Origin: Symbiodinium natans
Taxonomy: Eukaryota > Sar > Dinophyceae > Suessiales > Symbiodiniaceae
Direction: 5' to 3'
Assembly (NCBI GenBank): GCA_905221605.1
Contig: CAJNDS010002301.1
Coordinates: 117,462 to 181,461, forward strand
Length of the DNA stretch: 64,000 nucleotides
Shown: positions 1-11,083 of the stretch, in pieces
How the letters are laid out: each line of letters opens with the position of its first letter
Position numbering within the stretch: the first letter of the stretch is position 1
The notes under the pieces: generated by a model
Database searches by the model: none
What the model was told of the DNA's origin: nothing
The model's input: only the letters and a program-made list of their open reading frames with translations
Program-made: the position numbers and the translations under genes

Positions 1-2
1 TG

Positions 3-1604
3 GCCCATATGTTTTCCAATGGCACAGGGTGGGTTACCTCCGTGCTGCCGGACCCGAGCCGGTTGGCTGCCTTCTGGGATTGTTTCCGGAAGCATCCCTG
101 CATGGAGGGCCACCCTCTGCTTTCCCACCCCCAGTACAGGAACCGGTGCATTCCATTGGCCATGCACGGCGACGAGGTTCCTGTGCTGGGGGTGGGGAAG
201 ATATGGTGCCGCTCGGCACTGGCATTTTCCTGGAATTCCCTCATGGCCACTTTTGCAGGACGCTCTGTGCAGGACACCAACCTGTACATATGGGGGTGCT
301 TCGAAAAATTCATTGTTGGTGACGACGAGGATGCTCCTGGCACAATGGCCACGTTCTGGAAGATACTCGCATGGTCTTTTGGGATCATATATGAGGGGGT
401 GTGGCCTACGAAAGATTGGGAGGGCACTCCGAAACTCGACTTGCTTGTCATATGTAGGTTTTGTTTTTCTTTGTGAAGGGTTTTGTGTTTGGGTTTCCGC
501 ATGTAAAAGCTATACACACATATATGTATATATATATATAAGCAGTTTCATTTTTCACTTTTCCTGTATACAAACAGGTATGCCCCGGGCAGTGCAGAAG
601 CAGCAAAAGCAGGGACTTTGCTTTGTGGCGGTTACTTTGGAGCCTTGGTTCAGTTGGCAGGCGACCTCGACTACTATGCCAAATGGCTGCAAGTGCCGAA
701 GTGGAACAACCATGAGAAACCCTGTTGCCTCTGCCGAGCAAGTTTCAAAGGGCCCTTAAGCTGGATGGACAACAGAGAGAGCTCACCGTGGCAAAGCGCC
801 GGCCTCAAGCCCAGCAACTGGAAGACACACTGGGATTCGGCTTGTGCCTTATTCCAATTGCCGGGCTTCAATGGGCTGTGTCTTTCTATGGACTATATGC
901 ATTGCATGTTTCTTGGGTGGTTGCAGTATGCATATGGCTCCGTGCTCTCTCTCGTTTTCTCGGATTGCTTGGAAGGCACAGAGGCTGAAAGGCTGAAGCA
1001 TATCGATTCCTTCATCAAGAATTACCAGCGAGAACATGGCACCAGATACAAGTTCAAGCAAAAGCTCCTCAAACTTACGATGATACAGCCCAAGAAAGGT
1101 TTCCCAAAGATTCGTGGCAGGGCATCGGATGTGCAAAGCTTGGACACTGCCCTTCTAGCATTTTTTCAGCAGGAGATGGACGAAGAGAACTACCAGCACA
1201 AGCAGATTCTGCTCTTTCTCCGTTTGAATTGTCGTTTGTCTGAGAAGTTAGACACGTTTTCGCCAAGGCATGGGTACCTGGCTTTGCCTGAGCAGGAAGC
1301 ACGGCAGGCTCTGCTCTGCGGCCTGCAGATGGCACAGCTCCACATCAGCTTGCAGCAGCACTACAAAGCTGCAGGGAGGCACTTATTTAACCTCACAAGC
1401 AAGACACACTTTGCTTTGCACAGCCTGTCGCTCAGTGGCTGCATTCATCCAGCAATGGTCTGGTGCTTCAAGGGCGAGTCCACCATGCATCGGGTTCAGA
1501 CCCTTTGGAAGAGTTGCCTGCCTGGTGTCAAGCATTGGCAGGTCGCCAGGAAGGCTGCCCTCAAGGAGCGGCACCTTCTGTGGCTGAGGGGCAAGGTCGG
1601 GTGA
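3..1604 (+). CDS. Transposase-like protein, 5' partial, two exons
   Basis: The reading frame is open from the window edge and stops at TGA 1602-1604. Exon 1 (3-457) and exon 2 (578-1604) join in frame if a GT-AG intron at 458-577 is removed; both junctions read AG|G, the usual dinoflagellate pattern, and the intron carries a TA-repeat. Exon 1 has the block LAMHGDEVPVLGVGKIW near residue 50. Exon 2 has a Cys pair (KPCCLCRASFKG) and the block LSMDYMHCMFLGWLQYAYG. A conserved HGD block followed by a D-x-x-H-x-x-x-x-G block resembles DDE transposases of the CACTA/KDZ type, and many unnamed dinoflagellate proteins of this shape exist. The family assignment is an inference; no terminal inverted repeats are visible because the 5' end lies outside the window. 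It could instead be a domesticated host gene. Confidence 0.5.
458..577 (+). other. Intron of the transposase-like gene
   Basis: A 120-nt GT-AG intron. Removing it joins ...LLVICR to YAPGSAEAAKAG in one frame, whereas reading through gives stops. The acceptor is ACAG|G. A (TA)n run sits near 525-541. Confidence 0.5.
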
Positions 1605-1953
1605 ACTTTTGTCTGTGCGAGGGCCAAAAAAAATTGTTCCTGTTGTTTACATGTGAGGTTTCTATGTGAGAGAGAGCCGGCCCATGCCCCAAAACGGAGA
1701 AAGAGCTAGCCGGTTGATGAGAGACGTTTTACTTTGCGAGTTCTGTGCCTCTCATATTTACATATAACGTGTCAGAGAGACAAAAAAGTACTTCGATGTG
1801 ATCATGCCTTGTTTTGGACCTGGGGAAAGCGATTATATTGTCTCACAGGAAACTCACAAGCAAATTATAGTCCGTAGTTATATCCTGAGTGTTGTCTCGC
1901 AAGTAAACGAATGTTATCACAAGTAAACACACAAACAAATGAGTCCGTAGTTT
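1605..1953. other. Intergenic, no gene recognised
   Basis: No coding pattern recognised. It holds scattered copies of words related to CTCGCAAGTAA and CTCACAAGC that become a clean tandem array just downstream. Confidence 0.5.
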
Positions 1954-2003
1954 CTGTCTCGCAAGTAATTCTGTCTCGCAAGTAGTTCTGTCTCGCAAGT
2001 AAT
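1954..2003 (+). repeat. 17-bp tandem repeat (TTCTGTCTCGCAAGTAA)
   Basis: Three adjacent near-identical copies of a 17-bp unit. A related copy lies near 1893-1907 and looser variants are scattered to about 2800. The array runs directly into telomere-like repeats. Confidence 0.8.
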
Positions 2004-2077
2004 ATAGGGTTTAGGGTTTAGGGTTTAGGGTTTAAGGTTTATAGGGTTTAGGGTTTATGGCTTAGGGTTTAGGCATG
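2004..2077 (+). repeat. Interstitial telomere-like repeat (TTTAGGG)n
   Basis: About nine TTTAGGG units with a few variants (TTTAAGG, TTTATGG, CTTAGGG). TTTAGGG is the plant-type telomere repeat also found in dinoflagellates. Position and decay argue for an internal relic, not a chromosome end. Confidence 0.85.
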
Positions 2078-2866
2078 TTCCCACTTTTTACTCACGACGG
2101 CGGACGAAGCTTGCCAAGTGCTGCCAGTATAAAGGCTGTGCTTTTGTACATAGAGCACAGGGGCGACTGACAGATCTCTTATTTTGATGCCCGCGGTGGG
2201 CAAAACATGCACAAAAAAGCCGCACAGCTGTGCATCACTGCTCGTCGGGCACCCGCTTGAACCAAACCCAGTACCTTTGTTGTCATCCAGCTCTCATGTA
2301 AAAAAGAACATATATATATCTGTATATTATACATCTCTTTTTATCTTTTTCAAGCTAAGTTGCCAGATGACCAAGCCAGTCAGCGGATCCTCCCACTTTT
2401 TCCAGCACCACACCCACTTCCTTTCTGTTACACACGTCTAGACTGCACACAAGTAAACCGCTCTATTGTGTATTCATAGATCTATGACTCACGAAAATTT
2501 TTTCCATGTCAGCTCCAAGATTCATCTGCCTGGGTGAACGACTGCGATCTCGCCGACCGCTTTCCATGGTGTGGCTCTGGCGAGACAAGTGAAGCTGTAG
2601 CAATGGCAGGCTGGGGCCGATATACACCGCAAGAAAAACTGAACCTCTCACATGCACAACAAGCCTCGCAGAAAACAATACCCACAGAGTCTCACATGTA
2701 AAACGATACACTTTCATCGCAAGCAAGTTCGGCTCTTTCTCGTTTGGAACAGCCCTGAGAAAAAGTGGTTTGAGGTTGGAAAAAATCCTCGCAGGTAAGC
2801 ATTTTGTCATGAAGTTTCATGTTTTCGAAAGTATTTCAGTTTTTTGGCACAAAATTCATTAAGCAT
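2078..2866. other. Intergenic, no gene recognised
   Basis: No open frame here resembles a known family. It contains a short (TA)n run near 2310 and further CTCACATG/CTCGCAAG-like words. Confidence 0.4.
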
Positions 2867-2870
2867 TTTG

Positions 2871-2930
2871 TATGAAGTTTTGACGCGTTTTTTATGAAGT
2901 TTTGACGCGTTTTTTATGAAGTTTTGGTGT
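2871..2930 (+). repeat. 22-bp tandem repeat
   Basis: Two full units and part of a third (unit begins TATGAAGTTTTGACGCG, then a T run), starting at 2871, 2893 and 2915. Confidence 0.8.
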
Positions 2931-3029
2931 TCGGAGAAAATTTACGTTTAGTCGGAAATTTAGGTTTTTCGTAACTAAAAAACTCCATTTACGTAAATCC
3001 AACCGAAACCTGAATTCACGTATTCTGGA

Positions 3030-4290
3030 GACTCAGGGAAAAGCACAGGTCTGAACCCAACCCATCCAACCCCCAACAAATCACACCAGAGACGCTTTCA
3101 ACAGCTAAAAGTGCGTTTGGCGGCATTGGCATTGGAGATCCCGGAAGCGGGGACTCCGACAAGTCGAACCGTGACCCCTCCAACCCACCAACAGAGCCCG
3201 CCACAGAAGCTTTCAGCAGTGCTGGTCGAGGTCACAATCCGCCCAACCCCCAACAGAGCACACCAGAGACGCATTTAAAAGCTAAAAGTGCGTTTGGAGA
3301 TCCCGGAAGCAGGGTGGCCGGCAGGTCGAACCGTGACCCCTCCAAACCCCCAACAGAGCCCCCCACAGACGCTTTCAGCAGCTAAAAGTGCATCTGGGCG
3401 GCTCGGCTGGTGGGGTGCCCGACAGATCTGAACACAACCCATCCAACCCCCAACGGAGCACACCAGAGACGTTATGAACAGCTTAAAGCGCGTTTGGAGA
3501 TCCAGGAAGCAGGGTGTCCGACAGGTGGAATCGTGACCCCTCCAACCCCCCGACAGAACCCGCCACAGACGCTTTCAGCAGCTAAAAGCGCGTCTGGGCG
3601 GCTTAGATGGCGGGGTGTCCGACAGGTCTGGCTTTGCTTGTTGAGTGTCAGCTAGCGAAATCTGCTAACTACACAGCTGCTGGTACCAGCCGAAGACCCC
3701 AAACACACTTTCAGCTGCTGAACACGTCCGTGGCGTGTTCTGTGTAGGGTTGAATGGACTCAGGGTCAGACCTCTCAGACTACCACGTGCCGAGTTCTCC
3801 AAACGCATTTTTAAATGATGAAAGCGTATCCGGTGCGCTTTGCCGCAGGTTTAAAGGGTCCAGGTCTTTACTAGTAAACAAAACCCCTGACAGCCGAGGC
3901 CCCCAAATGCATTTTCAGCTGCCCAAACTGTCTGGCGTCAGTTCCATTTGGAATTCGAAACACCAGACCCAGAAGAAGCAGATATGCCTCTGACAAGGAG
4001 TCAAGCATCAGGACTGGCTGCACCTAAGGTGTAATAGCCTGACCACAACCTCACCAATGGGCCAAGACAGACAGTAAGGGGTAGTCCGACAGGTAGTGAC
4101 CCATCCAAACCCAGAAAGGAGCACGCCACAGACGCTTTCAGCAGCCAAAAGTGCGCTTGCAGATCCCAGCAAGGGGTCGGCTGGTCCGAGCAAAACTCAA
4201 CAGCAGACTGCTTCAGAGCCTGGAAAAAAAGCACACCACGCACACGTCGGTGGCCAAAAATGCATTTGGGGGCCTTGCCTGTGCAAGGAA
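3030..4290 (+). repeat. Degenerate satellite with two alternating subunits
   Basis: Two related words alternate: CAACCCCCAACAGAGCACAC followed by CAGAGACG (near 3070, 3243, 3440) and CCTCCAACCCCCAACAGAG followed by CGCCACAGACGCTTTCAGCA (near 3178, 3338, 3537, and a late copy near 4115-4140). Each is followed by AGCTAAAAGTGCGTTTGG and GATCCCGGAAGCAGGG. This gives a dimeric unit of roughly 180-200 bp, clear to about 3650 and decaying to about 4290. Short open frames over it are repeat translations, not genes. Confidence 0.75.
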
Positions 4291-4591
4291 AAGGTTTCAC
4301 TGCTTGCCATTCAGAACTCAAATAATTAAATGCCACTTTCGGGGCACCCTGGTGTTTCCAGTGACACAAAGAAAGTTCACAAGAGTAAACATCTATGCTT
4401 AGTTTTGAGTCTTGGAAGAACATGAAAATCAAAGTCGCGACGCCCAATGCCAGTCCCCCAGTGCTAACAAGTATGTCCTCGGCCCACCCGGTGGAGAGGA
4501 CTTTGTTCTTCTTGAACAGGATGCGATCGTCGTCATACCTGGGCAAATTGCAGCACTGGTGATTATTACTCTGGCAGGGTATGCCGTCCAA

Positions 4592-5235
4592 CTACAGCAG
4601 GCAATGACCGTAAGTGCGACAGAAGCACAACACCTTGGCAAGGCACCCCACAATGCGCTCGTGGTCATACGCTTTGTTGTGTGCCACAGGGTAGTTGCTA
4701 GCGTCTGACCTGTTGGCAAGCTCAGCTCGTCTGACGAACTCCGCTGCCTGGGCCCCCAAGGGTGTGCGAACCACCTCTAACGCTAAACGGATCTGGGCAG
4801 CTGTGGGGCCAAAAAGGCACTCATCTGACTGGGAGTCTGCTGCAGCGGCGACGGAGTCTGACTGCCCTTGCAGAAAAGCCTTCATTGCAACCTTGTGAAA
4901 GTCGGTGTTGCTGGCGTGTCTGCCAAGGTCAATCTTTTGAAGCACTCCGTCAGCACCCTTCTTACATCGCATCCACACAGACGCACGGCAAGACACCGCC
5001 CCACGTGTCGAATCCTGTGGGCGAGTCTTACCATAGTCGCGACAATACTTGCAGCCCAGGCCCCAGAACTCGGTTTCGTCTGACTCCACCAACCAATCAA
5101 ACTCCTTTAGCCACTTCCTGCGATTCTTGATGTAGAAGCAACGGTTGCAAAGTCTGACTGCCTTCTTGAGGCTACCATGTCGCTCAACGCAGCGTCGCTG
5201 GTGAGCGATGTCAGGGCTCCGAGCCCTAATTGACA
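4592..5235 (-). CDS. BED/TTF-type zinc-finger-like protein, 3' end uncertain
   Basis: The open frame extends upstream to 5446, but the region before the ATG at 5235 is an Ile run from ATT repeats, so I take that ATG as the start. The protein has a basic N-terminus, then WLKEFDWLVESDETEFWGLG followed by CKYC, and RHASNTDFHKVAMKAFL. A Cys-x2-Cys pair followed about 60 residues later by an H-x5-H pair is the layout of BED or TTF-type zinc fingers, which usually sit at the N-terminus of hAT-like transposases or proteins derived from them. No transposase domain follows. The frame ends in ...CFCRTYG, where an intron may begin (a GT follows); a candidate next exon starts after a CCCAG|G acceptor near 4547. 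Several GTCAGAC words (minus strand) fall in the coding sequence, encoding Q-S-D and V-R-x. Confidence 0.45.
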
Positions 5236-5817
5236 TTATTATTATGATGGTCTGGCTTACTACTTTAAACTTTGGCAAGTTCTTATGTCTGACAGCTTTC
5301 TTATGCCTGACCAGTTGAGTTCCGGGAATTTTTTGAGCACAGCTGGGCAGTCTAAGTGGTTTGTGATTCAGCTCCTGGTGAGTGGGTCTGGCTGTCGAGG
5401 CTGCGCCAAAAAATAGCACAGAGTCACAAGAACACTGACTGACCACATTGCAAGTTCAAGAATTCAAGCGCCAAGTCTGACTGCACCAGGCCACCCGGCC
5501 ACGAGGAAACGAAGACCTGGACCTGCCCAGACAAGACAATGCTGATGTCTGATGAACTGCACATTATTATTCACATGTAAACTGATCTGTTGAACAAGCT
5601 GACTCAGGCAACGGCAGATATCACTTCTTTTGACATGTCGCGGTCTGAGAAGCCACAATTAAGGTCGGTCTCGCGCCTTTGGCACTAAGACAAAATTCCG
5701 GAGGGCAAGTCAGACGCAGGACTGGCCCCGACAACAGCTAGCCACTTCTTATGTGATTTAATTGAATTGTCTGATTTAGTACTACAGTGTCGCCTGTCTG
5801 ACATCAAGTCCTGAGAC
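5236..5817. other. Intergenic between two minus-strand genes
   Basis: No convincing exon. It contains several GTCTGAC words and a short ATT run near 5234-5247. Confidence 0.4.
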
Positions 5818-6643
5818 TTATCGCCGCCCTCTGTTCAAGTCCCGGCCAGGCCAGTTGCCACCCCACCGGTCTGACGAATTCCAGTCTGAGGATTTCCAGT
5901 CTGAGGATTTCCAGTCTGACACAGACCAGTCTGACTGCCTCTGTCGCCACCCGGGATTCCAGCCATGCCGCCCATCCTTCCAGGAATGATCGCCGTGGCT
6001 GCTCCAAGACGCCTCACTGTCTGACGGTTCTGGGCTCGTCTGTTTGCCTGGTTGGTCTGGCTCGGCATTGGGGACCGGGACGCTGGGGGCTGCCGTCTGA
6101 CTCGCTGTCTGACCAAAGTTGGGGGTTGAAGGGCCTGGGTTTGTCTTACCATCGCCCTGGCTGGCGTCGGGTGACATCTTTTCAGCCCACCACTGCTCCA
6201 GAACTTGTCTGACCTGCTCGGGGCAAAGGTCCTTTTGGCCGGTCTGACTCGGATCCCAGTGAGCCTGCAGCATGCACACACACACACACACACTGCCACA
6301 GCTAAATAGTAGGATACAATAATAATAATAATAATTCATAGTAATAATCATAATAAAATACAAAAACATAATATAACAATAATTAAACTAACACAAAAAT
6401 AATTACTAACTTTAGCATTGCACTAGTCCGATTCCGAGCGGCATCTTGCTTCGGCGTCGCCGGCTCCTCCGGATCATAAAATTGCTCCTGCTGCGTTTCC
6501 TGGCTGTCGTCGTCGGCCTTGACGGCGTCTGACTGACCTGTGGCCTTCGCATCAGCAGGAGGACCCGACGGCTGGCCAGGCGTCGAGGGACCAGCACCAC
6601 CTTCAGCTTCGTCGTCTGCCGGAGGTGTCGGAGGAAGGGGCAT
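5818..6643 (-). CDS. Ser-Asp-Trp-rich low-complexity protein, two exons
   Basis: Exon 1 runs from the ATG at 6643 to 6407 and encodes a Pro/Asp/Glu-rich segment (MPLPPTPPADDEAEGG...). A 142-nt GT-AG intron (6406-6265, holding ATT repeats and a CA repeat) is followed by exon 2 (6264-5818), which ends in TAA. The product is about 227 residues. Exon 2 starts AHWDPSQTGQKDLCPEQVRQ and ends with repeated SDWKSSDWKSSDWNSSDRW units and a basic tail. I recognise no family. Its Trp-rich, Ser-Asp-rich composition matches the gene at 9201-9994, so they may be distant relatives or share a repeat-driven origin: the SDW repeats come from copies of CCAGTCTGA on the plus strand, near the island word. Function is unknown. 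Confidence 0.5.
6265..6406 (-). other. Intron with ATT and CA microsatellites
   Basis: GT-AG intron: donor TTA|GTAATT at 6407/6406 and acceptor CTGCAG|GCTCAC at 6265/6264. Removal keeps the frame. A (CA)n run sits near 6273-6292. Confidence 0.5.
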
Positions 6644-7689
6644 CGTGGGGGGCGGTCCTGGCGGAGGTGCCGGTACTTCCTCAGATTTGACTGAGAGGCA
6701 GGACCAGGAACAATGACAAACACAACGTTGCTAGCAAAAGATAATAAAGAATAATAATGTCAGTTTGCAGCCCGAGGTTCAGTCTGACAGCCGACTGTTC
6801 GGAAGCACTTGTACGGGTACCAGTCTGACACGGTGTAATCCCACGACTGTGGGTGAAGACTCACTTAGTTGCAAGACAAAATTAGACTCTGACAAGTCTG
6901 ACAAGCAATCTTGAAATGAAATCATTGACATGTCATTGTCTGACACAAGTCCAGGCACTGAGCAAGTACTCTTTCTCGTGAGCCCAGCCAGCTATCAGGT
7001 GATTCGAGTCGCGGTAGTGGTGCGCCCTGTCGTACGCCACCCATTGTCCTTGGGCATAAGACAGTCTGACATGTCCTTGTCTGACATAAGCTAAGCGAAG
7101 CTTTATGAATGCAGACGAATTGAATTAAAATTAACTTAATTCTAATTATCCAAGCCACTGACGAGCTTGTACACGAGCTCAGCGGCGTACGCCTGTGCTC
7201 TGATGCGACTTGGATGTGTCATCGTGGCCAAGACGACCTGAAGCACACTCAGACTTTCTGGCAGTATGACAATGTCATGGCGGCCACGGCTGTCTGAGGA
7301 TTCAATCATTCGGATTCAGATGAGGCGCCGCGTAGGACGCCCCGTCCACCTCCAGGCGTTGGAGGGCCCAATACATTGCCGGGCTGTGTTGGGCCACGTG
7401 GTCCATTATCTGACAGCAACACAGGAGCAGCCGACGCGTTGTGGTTATTAAATTACTATGCCTGACTAGAAATGTTCAAAACGAATAATAATCAGTATCG
7501 ACACTGTACTTAATTAACAGTCTTGCTGATGTGAGGCCCGAGCAACGAAACCATCGATGGCGTCGCTCCTGGTGGCCTTGGGCGCCGTCGGCACGGGCAC
7601 AGACGGGATCGCGTTCCAACCTCAATTGGACGCGGCATTCTGACAGTCAACTGATTGGGTGAGCAGGCTGAAACATTGTCTGGCTAATG
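6644..7689. other. No gene recognised
   Basis: Short frames only. Several GTCTGAC copies occur (6782, 6823, 6896, 6938, 7064, 7079). Exons of neighbouring genes could be hidden here, but I cannot delimit any. Confidence 0.4.
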
Positions 7690-8349
7690 TTAACCCAAGC
7701 AGCACCGTTTGACGGCTGCGTGGAGAATCTCGGCCTCCCGCTGCGGAACCCTTTCCCTGAGGGTTTCCATGAGCAGCCTTTGCCACTTCTGCAGGTCATC
7801 GGTGCTCCATGTCCTGACGGTCATGGGCCGACTCTGACTTGCCTGCCCTGCCTTGGGCTGGGAACGTGGCTGACCGTCTGATGACGACGTGTTGGGCTGG
7901 GAAGGTGGCTGGCCATCTGACGCTGCTGCCTGGGTTCTGGTCTTGGGCGGCGGCTGCGACTGGGATCTCGTCGTGGCCTGACTGACGGAACCTTTTTTTT
8001 TCATATAGGCTTTGCTGACCGGCCCACTGGGTACGCCGGTGTGGGCGGCGGCGGGGGCAGGAGTCGGGGCAGGAGTCGGAGCTTCTGGCACTGTTGGCAA
8101 GGGGGTCTGACTCATCATTGAGGCTGGAATGCCTTGCCGCACGACCGAGGGTTGGGGTGGAGGGCCAGCAGGCATTGGACTCGGAGCCGGCTGGGGCGTC
8201 TGACCACCAGCAGCCTTTGGAGTGGGAGCCGGCTGGGGTGTCTGACCACGTTCTGCCAGCTTCCTGTCGGCCTCAGAAAAAGTGGAGATTTCCGTGAGGT
8301 TGGAAATACTGATATTGTCATCGTCCGCTCTGACTGGAATGTACGACAT
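7690..8349 (-). CDS. Pro/Gln-rich hypothetical protein
   Basis: An uninterrupted frame of 219 codons runs from an ATG at 8349 to a TAA at 7690-7692. The N-terminus (MSYIPVRADDDNISISNLTE) looks like ordinary protein. The middle is a Pro/Ala/Gln linker containing repeats of GGQTPQPAP and DGQPPSQP. The C-terminus (TDDLQKWQRLLMETLRERVP and onward) is predicted to be helical and charged. No membrane segment or known domain is visible. The repeats are encoded partly by GTCAGAC words (x-Q-T reading), so the island word has shaped this protein. Some or all of it could be an internal exon of a larger gene. Confidence 0.45.
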   Translation of the reverse strand: MSYIPVRADDDNISISNLTEISTFSEADRKLAERGQTPQPAPTPKAAGGQTPQPAPSPMPAGPPPQPSVVRQGIPASMMSQTPLPTVPEAPTPAPTPAPAAAHTGVPSGPVSKAYMKKKGSVSQATTRSQSQPPPKTRTQAAASDGQPPSQPNTSSSDGQPRSQPKAGQASQSRPMTVRTWSTDDLQKWQRLLMETLRERVPQREAEILHAAVKRCCLG

Positions 8350-9200
8350 GGCTGCGAGGAGTCTGCCTGACTGCTTACTACTAAGTCGCTAGGGACATTA
8401 GTAGTGACACGGTCTGACAATGTCACTGACACTGACAATGAGAATCAGCTGGTAACCACGGCAGTAGTGCAGCTTACTGTTACTTTTATTTTAGTAATGT
8501 CGCGAGTCTGACAAGTGCCGTGCTTCAGATTCAATATTCCTCACTGCTTGTCGCAAAATTGCACTGGAAATATAAACCTTGCTTCTCAATGCCTCCATGC
8601 ACCCACAGACAAATCATGCGAGCAAACTCAAACAGCGATGAATGACGTCGATGCCTTCTCATCTCCAACGCCAACCGTGGTCGTTTGAAAGCCAAACCTG
8701 GGCAGGTTGAAGAGGAATCGGAAGGACCAGTCTGTCTGACTCAGGAATGACGCAAAGCAAGGCTGCACTTGCAACACCAATCCAAGGCCCCAACATCATC
8801 TGACGAGGTGCTGCCACAACCTGCACAGTGATGAAATGCACGGGAACACCAGGGGAGGGGTCGCACATACGGAGCTACAAACCAAAGACGCCGCCCTAAT
8901 GAACTCACTCAAGAGACTTTTCGAAAACTCAGCCATCGCCGCTTGCTCTGAGTCTGACGGACACAAGACCTTTCTGAGTCTGACGGACGCAAGACCTTTG
9001 GTCGGTCACTCCGTCTTACAGTTCGTCTGTACAGGAGTACGAGCTGCTCCCGGGCTAGGAACCGGGCGGTGAGGCACTGTGCAGTGAGGCTCTGGCACGT
9101 CTGACGGTGGAGGTGGCGTTGTCTGGCAGGGAGCGGTGAATTCTTCAATTGACATTGATTATTAAAAAAATAGCTATTATTATTATTATTATTATTATTA
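8350..9200. other. No gene recognised
   Basis: Contains GTCTGAC copies at 8412, 8506, 8734, 8952, 8978 and 9099 and an ATT repeat at about 9176-9200. The pair near 8952 and 8978 sits in two copies of a 26-27-bp unit (GAGTCTGACGGAC followed by CAAGACCTTT). Confidence 0.4.
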
Positions 9201-9994
9201 TTAAATGTTTGTTGAAGAGTCCTGCATGGCACCGATGAGGTCTATCGTTTTGTCCGCCAGCTTGACCTGAGCTTGTCTGACTTTACGAAGGCAAAAACAA
9301 TTAATAATTTGATACATTGTCACATATTAATAAAAATAAAATTATAGAAAAAAACCTGAAACCAATGATGCCCAGGAGCAAAAGCCTCGGCCAGACTTGC
9401 GCTGGCAGCGTCTGACGCTGGGACTAGGCTGCTGCTCGGTCTGGACTCGGACTTGTGGGACCAGTCATACCCGCTCGACCAGTCTGACGACCGCCAGCCT
9501 GAGGAATGCCACTGCCAGCTTGGCCGCTGCTGCCATTTCGACGAAGTGTTCCACCAGGAATCTGACAGCCATTTTTTCTGCTGCGGCGACTTCTGCGCCG
9601 GCTGGTTTGACCGGGTCTTGGCCTTGGCCCTGGCCTTCGCAGCATTGGTGGCCAGCTTCTCCTTCAGCGTTGCATCCCTGCTTCGATTTTTGGCCGGGTC
9701 TGACTTGTCAGGATTCGGAAACGTCTCTCCGACCAATGCACCAGGCAGAAGTAACGTCCTGTTGGAGTCTGACGACCCAGCATCAGAATCTTCACTGTCA
9801 CCAGGCAGAAGTAACGTGTTGGAGTCTGACAACCCAGCATCAGAATCATCAGGTTCTGCTTTCGCATTGTCCTTGTCCTTGTCGCCAACGCAGGGTGCGT
9901 CTGACTTGGAATCGGAAGCTAACCGATTCCTCAGCCTCTTGCCCTTTTTGAAGTGGGGCTTCCCGTACATCTCGGCCTTGCGCTTACGCACCAT
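9201..9994 (-). CDS. Basic, Ser-Asp-Trp-rich protein, two exons
   Basis: Exon 1 (9994-9356) starts with ATG and encodes a Lys/Arg-rich N-terminus (MVRKRKAEMYGKPHFKKGKR) that could act as a nuclear localisation signal. Next come two copies of an acidic DSDAG.SDSN.LLLPG unit and a Trp-rich stretch (WWNTSSKWQQRPSWQW, SSDWSSGYDW). A GT-AG intron (9355-9267, 89 nt) follows FQ|, and exon 2 (9266-9201) encodes VKLADKTIDLIGAMQDSSTN before a stop in an ATT repeat. The total is about 234 residues. No known family. It resembles the gene at 5818-6643 in composition. The exon 2 stop lies in simple sequence, so the true 3' end could differ. Confidence 0.5.
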
Positions 9995-10419
9995 GGCTTA
10001 GCTGCGACTCAAAAAAATAGTAGAGCTGGCTAGACTGCGTCTGACTGTGTGCAAGGCGCTCGTCGGAAAGAATCACGGCCCTGACCCTGGCCTACGGACA
10101 ATTACGATGGCCTCCGACTCTGGCTGACTTGGGCCGATAGAATCACTGTGTCAAACCTCATGCCATGCTGGTCTGGCTGCATGAATGAAATGAAACAAGT
10201 AAATAAATCTGCTGAGTGGGCAATGAAGCAATTAATAGTATTCGGGCCTGCAGGTCCGAAAATGCCACGAAGTTGTTGACTCGGCCTGAGCAAAGGATTT
10301 GACATTCAATGATTATTAAGTCTGACCCTGACAGCTCGCAGACTTATTTATTATTCTAATTCATTCAAACTCTCAAACTCAAGAATCTTGGCGCACCACT
10401 GCCACACGTCTGACCTGGT
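9995..10419. other. No gene recognised
   Basis: Upstream side of the minus-strand gene ending at 9994. No recognisable promoter motif. GTCTGAC occurs at 10039, 10320 and 10408. Confidence 0.4.
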
Positions 10420-11070
10420 ACCTTAGTGACCCATTGGCACGCTCAGCTGACTGAGGCCAATGGTCTGACTCAGGGCCGTTGGCACCAAGCCAGCAGCTCA
10501 CCTGAATCATCACGACTGCACCGATGGCTCACCCGAAGGGGCCAACTCGAACAGGGCCGCCAGTAGCAGCGCACCTGTGTCAGACAGTGGGCCGATGGCT
10601 CACCCAGCAAGGGCCAACGAACGCACCACTGCACGCAAGGCTGTTGGCCTGCAGGAGTGGGCCGATCGGGCTCACCACCCAGCCAGCGCCACTGGCTCGC
10701 CTGACATGAAGGCACGCCCAGCATTACTGCTGGGGCCAACAGCTCACCACATCTTGCGCAAGGGCCATGGCATAGACCTGGGCCATGGCTCGCCTGTCTT
10801 ACTCAGGGCCATGGCCCGCCCAGCAAATGGCTGGGGCCAAGGCTCACCGCTTCAGACCTGGGACATGGCTCACCTCAGTCTTACTGAGGGCCATGTCACA
10901 CCTGGCCTCCCGGGCCATGGCACGCCCAGCTGGGGCCAAGGCTCACCGTCCCCAGACCTGGGACATGGCTCACCCCAGTCTTACTGAGGGCCATGTCACA
11001 CCTGGCCTGCCGGGCCATGGCTCGCCCCGAAAGGGCCAAGGCACACCGGCTTTCAATTGCAAGCACTTGC
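10420..11070 (+). repeat. GGGCCA/GGCTCACC word island with a 100-bp duplication
   Basis: The words GGGCCATGGC, GGGCCAAGGCTCACC, GGGACATGGCTCACC and GGGCCAACAGCTCACC recur every 20-50 bp. A clear duplication with 100-bp spacing starts at 10861 and 10961 (GGACATGGCTCACC followed by CAGTCTTACTGAGGGCCATG). Open plus-strand frames over this block translate the repeat (GHGSP, GQGSP) and are not supported as genes. Confidence 0.75.
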
Positions 11071-11083
11071 GTCTGACGAACCC

